Shown piece by piece: positions 59,761-64,000 of a DNA stretch of 64,000 nucleotides; position 1 is the stretch's first letter; every line of letters begins with the position of its first letter. A program made the translations under genes and the position numbers. The notes beneath the pieces were generated by a model. The model was not told the origin of the DNA and did no database searches. It was given only the letters and a program-made list of their open reading frames with translations. The stretch lies in contig NZ_SLWN01000027.1 in assembly GCF_004342025.1 (NCBI RefSeq), forward strand, positions 1-64,000, given 5' to 3'. This stretch comes from Kribbella steppae. Lineage in GTDB: Bacteria > Actinomycetota > Actinomycetes > Propionibacteriales > Kribbellaceae.

Positions 59761-62049
59761 CTAGTTGACGACGCGGCTGCCGCAGCGGTGGGTTCGGGTG
59801 TGGTTGACGGTGCGGGGGTCGCCGGTGAGGGTTAGCGGGAGGGTGGCTTGGAGGTCTGCGCTGGACTTGGCCAGGCGGAGGTTGAGGGCGCCGGGTTCGA
59901 CGATGCGGGTGCCGTGGCGGTCGGCGAACGAGGTCAGGTCGGCGTGGACGGTGAACTCGACGGTGCGGGACTCGCCGGTGGGGATGTCGACGCGGTGGTA
60001 GCCGATCAGGCGGTTGACCGGACGAGTCACCCGGGCCACTGGGTCGTTCAGGTAGAGCTGGACGATCTCGGTGCCGTCGGTCGCGCCGGTGTTGTGGACG
60101 GTGACCTGGAGGGTGACGGTCCCGTCGGTGGGCATGGTGTCGCGGTCCGCGGTGGCGTCGGTCCAGTCGAAGGTCGTGTACGACGTTCCGTGGCCGAACG
60201 GGAAGAGTGCGGTCGGGTCGACAGAGGAGACCTTGTTGCGGCCGGCAAGCGGTTGGTGGAGGTACGTTCCAGGCTGCGCGCCCTCGCTCCGCGGGAGGCT
60301 GACGGGCAGTCGGCCGGATGGGTTGACGGCACCGGTGAGGACGCGGGCCAGCGCCGGCCCACCCTCCTGACCGGGGAAGAACGCCTGCACGATGGCCGCG
60401 GTGCGTTCGGCGAATCGGCCGAGCGCGTACGGGCGTCCGGACAGCACCACGACGACTACCGGCGTACCGGTGTCGAGAACCGCGTCGAGCAGATCTGCCT
60501 GGCGCCCGGGCAGGACCAGGGTTTCGACATCGCAGCCTTCGCCGGAGGTGCCGCGGCCGAAGAGGCCGGCGCGGTCGCCGAGGGCAACGATCGCCACGTC
60601 CGCCTCGGCGGCCGCGGTGATCGCCTCCTCGAAACCGTCGTCGGAGTCGTCGTCGACACCGCAGCCCTCGGCCGTCTTCAGATCGATGCCCTGCGCAACC
60701 AGCGCCTCGGCGAGGGTGCGGATCGGTACGCCGTCGTCGGTGCCGGGGTAGCGGGGCGCGATGTGCATCGGGAACGTGTAGCAGCCGAGCATCGCGTGGG
60801 CATCCATACCGCGCGGACCGACCAGCGCGACCTTCTTGCCGGGGACGACCGGCAGGACGCCGTCGTTCGCGACCAGCACGATCGACTCCTCGGCCAGCCT
60901 CGCCGCGATCTCCCGATTGGCCGGGCTGTCCAGCTCGATCGGTCCCTCCGGCTCGACCTTGACCTCAGGATCGAGCAGGCCGAGATCACACTTCTGCCGC
61001 AACACCCGGCGGACGGCGCGATCGACGTATGAGACATCGAGCCGGCCCTCCTCGACCTCGGCGATCAGAGCGTCGGCGTAGGTGTGCACGGTCGGCAGCT
61101 CGACATCGATGCCGGCCGTCAGCGCCAGCGCGGCCGCCTCGCCGTCGGTGCCGGCGACCTGGTGCAGCGTGCGCAGGAACGCGATGGCGAAGTAGTCCGC
61201 CACGACGGTCCCGTCGAAGCCCCACTCGTCCCGCAGCAGCGTGGTCAGCAGCTCGGGGTCGGCGGCGACCGGTACGCCGTCGATCTCGGCGTACGAGTTC
61301 ATCACCGTCCGTACGCCGCCCTCGACCACAGCCATCTCGAACGGCGGCAGGATGACGTCCGCGAGCTCGTGCCGGCCCATCGACACCGGCGCGAGGTTGC
61401 GGCCGGCCCGGGAGGCGGAGTACCCGGCGAAGTGCTTCAGCGTGGCGTGGACGCCGCCGTCCTGCAGTCCGCGGACGTACGCCGTACCGATCGTGCCGAC
61501 CAGGTACGGGTCCTCGCCGATCGTCTCCTCGGTCCGGCCCCAACGGTAGTCGCGGGTGACGTCGAGAACCGGGGCGAGGCCGAGGTGCGTGCCGGCCGAC
61601 CGCATGTCCGTGCCGATATGGCGGGCCATGGTCTCGACGAGCTGGGGGTCGAACGTGGCGCCCCAGGCCAGCGGGGTCGGGTAAATGGTGGCGCCGTACG
61701 CCGCGAATCCGGTCAGGCATTCGTCGTGCGCGACCGCCGGGATGCCGAAGCGGTTGGCGGCCATGATCTTGCGCTGGGCCGCGGCCAGCGACCGGGCGCC
61801 GGTGGCCGGATCGACCGGCCGGGTGCCGAACGGGCGGGTGAGCTGGCCGAGACCGTCCTGGATCACCTCGTCCCAGACCGGTGGGTCGCTGCTCATGTCG
61901 TGCTGGTACGGCGCGACGTCCTCGCCGCTGTCGCCGGCACCGACCCACAGACCGGCGAGCTGGGCGACCTTCTCCCGCAGGGTCAGCTCGGCCACCAGGG
62001 CCTCGACCCGATCCTCCGGGCTTGCGGTGGTGTCGTGCCAGGCACCCAT
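59761..62049 (-). CDS. GH3 beta-xylosidase or beta-glucosidase
   Basis: A 762-residue cytoplasmic GH3 enzyme. Barrel with GLAPVLDVTRDYRWGRTEET and LKHFAGYSASRAGRN, nucleophile Asp285 (GTVVADYFAIA), GH3 C-terminal domain, and a fibronectin-III-like end (TVHNTGATDGTEIVQLYL). It lacks the NagZ His-Asp motif, so it is not a hexosaminidase. With GH67 it fits xylo-oligosaccharide breakdown. The ATG at 62049 has GAGGAG 4 bases upstream, overlapping a candidate operator. It diverges from its probable repressor. Confidence 0.92.
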   Translation of the reverse strand: MGAWHDTTASPEDRVEALVAELTLREKVAQLAGLWVGAGDSGEDVAPYQHDMSSDPPVWDEVIQDGLGQLTRPFGTRPVDPATGARSLAAAQRKIMAANRFGIPAVAHDECLTGFAAYGATIYPTPLAWGATFDPQLVETMARHIGTDMRSAGTHLGLAPVLDVTRDYRWGRTEETIGEDPYLVGTIGTAYVRGLQDGGVHATLKHFAGYSASRAGRNLAPVSMGRHELADVILPPFEMAVVEGGVRTVMNSYAEIDGVPVAADPELLTTLLRDEWGFDGTVVADYFAIAFLRTLHQVAGTDGEAAALALTAGIDVELPTVHTYADALIAEVEEGRLDVSYVDRAVRRVLRQKCDLGLLDPEVKVEPEGPIELDSPANREIAARLAEESIVLVANDGVLPVVPGKKVALVGPRGMDAHAMLGCYTFPMHIAPRYPGTDDGVPIRTLAEALVAQGIDLKTAEGCGVDDDSDDGFEEAITAAAEADVAIVALGDRAGLFGRGTSGEGCDVETLVLPGRQADLLDAVLDTGTPVVVVVLSGRPYALGRFAERTAAIVQAFFPGQEGGPALARVLTGAVNPSGRLPVSLPRSEGAQPGTYLHQPLAGRNKVSSVDPTALFPFGHGTSYTTFDWTDATADRDTMPTDGTVTLQVTVHNTGATDGTEIVQLYLNDPVARVTRPVNRLIGYHRVDIPTGESRTVEFTVHADLTSFADRHGTRIVEPGALNLRLAKSSADLQATLPLTLTGDPRTVNHTRTHRCGSRVVN

Positions 62050-62058
62050 CGATCTCCT

Positions 62059-62092
62059 CGAAAATTTCGGGGCAAGTTTCGATAACTGCGAA
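62059..62092. promoter_or_regulatory. candidate LacI-family operators between GH3 and lacI
   Basis: CGAAAATTTCG (62059-62069) is an 11-base palindrome immediately upstream of the GH3 ribosome binding site. A looser TTTCG...CGAA dyad follows at 62077-62092. The first motif recurs, with a changed centre, at 56809-56819. Confidence 0.7.
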
Positions 62093-62147
62093 GAGGTTAG
62101 CTTGTATTGTGCTGCTTGCACAGCCTCGATGACGGTGGAGGTACGTC

Positions 62148-63152
62148 GTGGGTCAGCGGGTGACCATTTCGAAAATTGCGGAGCAGGCCGGGGTCTCGGT
62201 GCCCACCGTGTCCAAGGTCCTGAACGGCCGCGCCGACGTCGCCGAGGAGACCCGGGCGAAGGTCGAGAGCATCATCCAGGAGCACGGCTACCGGCGCCGC
62301 ACCACCAGTACGGCGAGCAGCCCGATGATCGACCTGGTGTTCCACGAGATCGGCGGAGCCTGGGCGGTCGAGCTGATCCGCGGCGTCGAGGAAGTGGTCC
62401 GCGCCGAGGGTGTCGAGCTGGTGCTGTCAGAGTGCGGCGGCGCCCGGCGGCCGCGACAGGAGTGGATCGAGTCCGTCCTGCTCCGCCGTCCGCTCGGCGT
62501 GATCATGGTCTTCTCCGACCTGGATGCCGACCAGCGGGCGCAGCTGGAGGCACGGCGGATCCCGTTCGTGGTGGTCGACCCGGTCGGTGACGAGGGTGAC
62601 GACGTACCCTCCATCGGCTCGGCGAACTGGAACGGCGGCCGGATGGCCACGCTGCATCTGCGCAAACTCGGGCACACCCGGATCGGCATGATCGGCGGGC
62701 CGGTGGAGACGCTGTGCTCGCGGATGCGCGTCGACGGGTACACGGACGCGCTGCGCTCGACCGGGGTCGCGATCGATTCCACGCTGATCCGCGCGGCCGA
62801 GTTCGAGGTGAGCAGTGGGCATCGGGAGGCGTTGGCGCTGCTGAGCATGCCGGACCGGCCGACGGCGATCTTCGCCGGCAGCGACCTGCAGGCGCTCGGC
62901 GTCTACCAGGCGGCGCGTGAGCTCGGACTGGAGATCCCTCGGGACTTGTCGGTGGTCGGGTACGACGACCTGCCGGTGGCGCAGTGGGTTTCGCCGACCC
63001 TGACCACGGTCCACCAACCGCTGCGCCAGATGGCCGAACTGGCGACCCGGATGGTGCTCGACCTGGCCCGCGGTAACACTCCAGCTGCCTTGCGCATGGA
63101 CCTCGCCGTAGACATGCGCATCCGCCAATCGACCGCGGAGCCTGCAAGCTAG
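62148..63152 (+). CDS. LacI-family transcriptional regulator
   Basis: A 334-residue repressor with HTH TISKIAEQAGVSVPTVSKVLNG (residues about 6-27, in pieces), hinge VESIIQEHGYR, and a sugar-binding domain (IFAGSDLQALGVYQAAREL, GYDDLPVAQWVSPTLTTV). GTG start with GGTGGAGG upstream. The same operator motif is upstream of the GH3 gene and the GH42-remnant/GH67 unit, so it probably controls both in response to a xylan-derived sugar. Confidence 0.92.
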   Translation: MGQRVTISKIAEQAGVSVPTVSKVLNGRADVAEETRAKVESIIQEHGYRRRTTSTASSPMIDLVFHEIGGAWAVELIRGVEEVVRAEGVELVLSECGGARRPRQEWIESVLLRRPLGVIMVFSDLDADQRAQLEARRIPFVVVDPVGDEGDDVPSIGSANWNGGRMATLHLRKLGHTRIGMIGGPVETLCSRMRVDGYTDALRSTGVAIDSTLIRAAEFEVSSGHREALALLSMPDRPTAIFAGSDLQALGVYQAARELGLEIPRDLSVVGYDDLPVAQWVSPTLTTVHQPLRQMAELATRMVLDLARGNTPAALRMDLAVDMRIRQSTAEPAS

Positions 63153-63162
63153 GGTGAAGGAC

Positions 63163-63513
63163 ATGATCGTCGGCGTGGGTATCGATGTGGTCGACGTGGA
63201 GCGGTTCATGAAGACCCTCGAGCGCACGCCTGGTCTGCGGGATCGCGTCTTCACGGACTCCGAAGCGATCAAACCGCCGGCGTCCCTGGCGGCCCGGTTC
63301 GCCGCGAAGGAAGCGCTGGCCAAGGCGCTCGGCGCACCGGCCGGAATGCACTGGCACGACGCCGAGGTGCAGACCGACGAGACCGGCCGACCCTGGCTGG
63401 AGATCACCGGCACGGTCGCCGACCAGGCTGCCCGGCTGGGCGTCCAGAGCCTGCATCTGTCCCTGAGTCACGACGCCGGTATCGCATCCGCCGTCGTCAT
63501 CCTGGAGGGCTGA
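63163..63513 (+). CDS. acpS: holo-[acyl-carrier-protein] synthase
   Basis: Transfers phosphopantetheine to the fatty-acid ACP. 116 residues: MIVGVGIDVVDVERF with the Mg-binding Asp, and the FAAKEALAKALG motif with the conserved Glu and Lys. The ATG at 63163 gives the standard start; GTG at 63154 would add three residues. It is followed by nnrE one base after the stop, a usual actinobacterial pairing. Confidence 0.96.
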   Translation: MIVGVGIDVVDVERFMKTLERTPGLRDRVFTDSEAIKPPASLAARFAAKEALAKALGAPAGMHWHDAEVQTDETGRPWLEITGTVADQAARLGVQSLHLSLSHDAGIASAVVILEG

Positions 63514-63514
63514 C

Positions 63515-64000
63515 ATGCGCCGCGCCCACACCGTCGAGCAGGTCCGCGCAGCCGAGGTCGACCTGATGGCGCGGCTCCCCGAGGGCACGTTGATGCAACG
63601 CGCCGCCACCGGTCTCGCGGTTGCCATCAGCAACTTTCTCGGTCACACGTACGGCGCCCGCGTCGTCCTGCTGATCGGCTCCGGCGACAACGGTGGCGAC
63701 GCCCTGTACGCCGGGGTCCGTCTGGCCCGTCGCGGTGCCCGCGTGACCGCCGTACTGCTGTCGGACAAGGCGCACGCCGCTGGGCTCGAGGCCTTGCTGA
63801 CCGTTGGCGGACGCGTCGGGTCGACTGACGACATCGCGGGCGCCGACGTGGTCGTGGACGGCATCGTCGGTATCGGTGGCCGCCCCGGTCTGCGTGAGGA
63901 TGCTCTGGCCGCCGTCGAGTTGGCCGGCCAGTACGGCGTACCGATCGTTGCCGTCGACACCCCATCCGGCGTCGACGTCGACACCGGCGAGACCCCGGAG
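63515..64000 (+). CDS. nnrE: NAD(P)H-hydrate epimerase, N-terminal part (cut by window end)
   Basis: Repairs hydrated NAD(P)H. The 162 visible codons cover the YjeF N-terminal domain: MRRAHTVEQVRAAEVDLM, LLIGSGDNGGDALYAGVRLARRG and VVDGIVGIGGRPGLRE with VAVDTPSGVDVDTGE. In this order the full gene is often bifunctional with a C-terminal ADP/ATP-dependent hydrate dehydratase (NnrD) domain, which would lie beyond the window. GGAGGG lies 7 bases before the ATG. Confidence 0.93.
   Translation, partial: MRRAHTVEQVRAAEVDLMARLPEGTLMQRAATGLAVAISNFLGHTYGARVVLLIGSGDNGGDALYAGVRLARRGARVTAVLLSDKAHAAGLEALLTVGGRVGSTDDIAGADVVVDGIVGIGGRPGLREDALAAVELAGQYGVPIVAVDTPSGVDVDTGETPE

Noticed and set aside
1..64000. 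CRISPR arrays, tRNA or rRNA genes, transposases
   Set aside because: I looked for regularly spaced repeats, cloverleaf T-arm signatures and transposase-like proteins and saw none; a dedicated RNA-gene scan would be needed to exclude divergent cases.

Overview
This window is high-GC actinobacterial chromosome. GTG and TTG starts are frequent, neighbouring genes often overlap by 1-8 bases (ATGA, GTGA, TGATG), and some transcripts look leaderless. Gene content and style suggest Kribbella or a close relative; that genus call is an inference, not something read directly.

Housekeeping frame. The left edge has gltA (minus strand), then rplM-rpsI-glmM (plus), closed by a perfect 40-base terminator palindrome. 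The right part has coaA, and further right acpS and nnrE (cut by the window end). These genes lie close together in many actinobacteria. Here about 51.6 kb of accessory genes separates glmM from coaA, and a xylan-type sugar locus separates coaA from acpS.

4.1-13.8 kb. An unusual plant-type ketol-acid reductoisomerase (ilvC) faces an IlvY-like LysR regulator across a 19-base dyad. Next comes a LacI-controlled CUT1 sugar ABC transporter (binding protein and two permeases, no ATPase) followed by ThuA-like and Gfo/Idh/MocA proteins. A small palindromic element interrupts the original start of the second permease and supplies a replacement start.

13.9-23.3 kb. A peptidoglycan-salvage locus: a NagZ-type GH3, a second NagZ-type GH3 fused to an endonuclease/exonuclease/phosphatase domain, a NamZ-type exo-N-acetylmuramidase (DUF1343), an AmiE-like serine hydrolase, MurR and MurQ. 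Together they would strip GlcNAc, MurNAc and peptide from cell-wall fragments outside the cell and convert MurNAc-6-phosphate inside it.

23.3-25.1 kb: a PrsW-like membrane protease and a small membrane-anchored partner.

25.6-38.6 kb. A compact biosynthetic operon with an acyl-AMP ligase, an antisense Sfp-type PPTase, two ACPs, two degenerate ketosynthase-like proteins, a second ligase, an intact ketosynthase, 4-hydroxymandelate synthase, a PhyH-type oxygenase, a DUF3050 protein, a TPP-dependent E1 alpha/beta pair and an ATP-grasp protein. A second block at 45-55.7 kb has another ligase, exporters, SGNH esterases, P450, an HSL-type hydrolase, 4-hydroxymandelate oxidase and HpgT. HmaS, Hmo and HpgT are the complete set for 4-hydroxyphenylglycine, but no NRPS or modular PKS is in the window. 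The predicted product is an unrecognised ACP-bound aryl metabolite.

38.6-44.9 kb: an XRE/DUF2975 pair, a MalT-like LuxR regulator with a DUF4386 operon, and an MFS transporter.

56.7-63.2 kb: a GH42 beta-galactosidase remnant, a GH67 alpha-glucuronidase, a GH3 glycosidase and a LacI regulator. The motif CGAAANTTTCG occurs upstream of both gene blocks.
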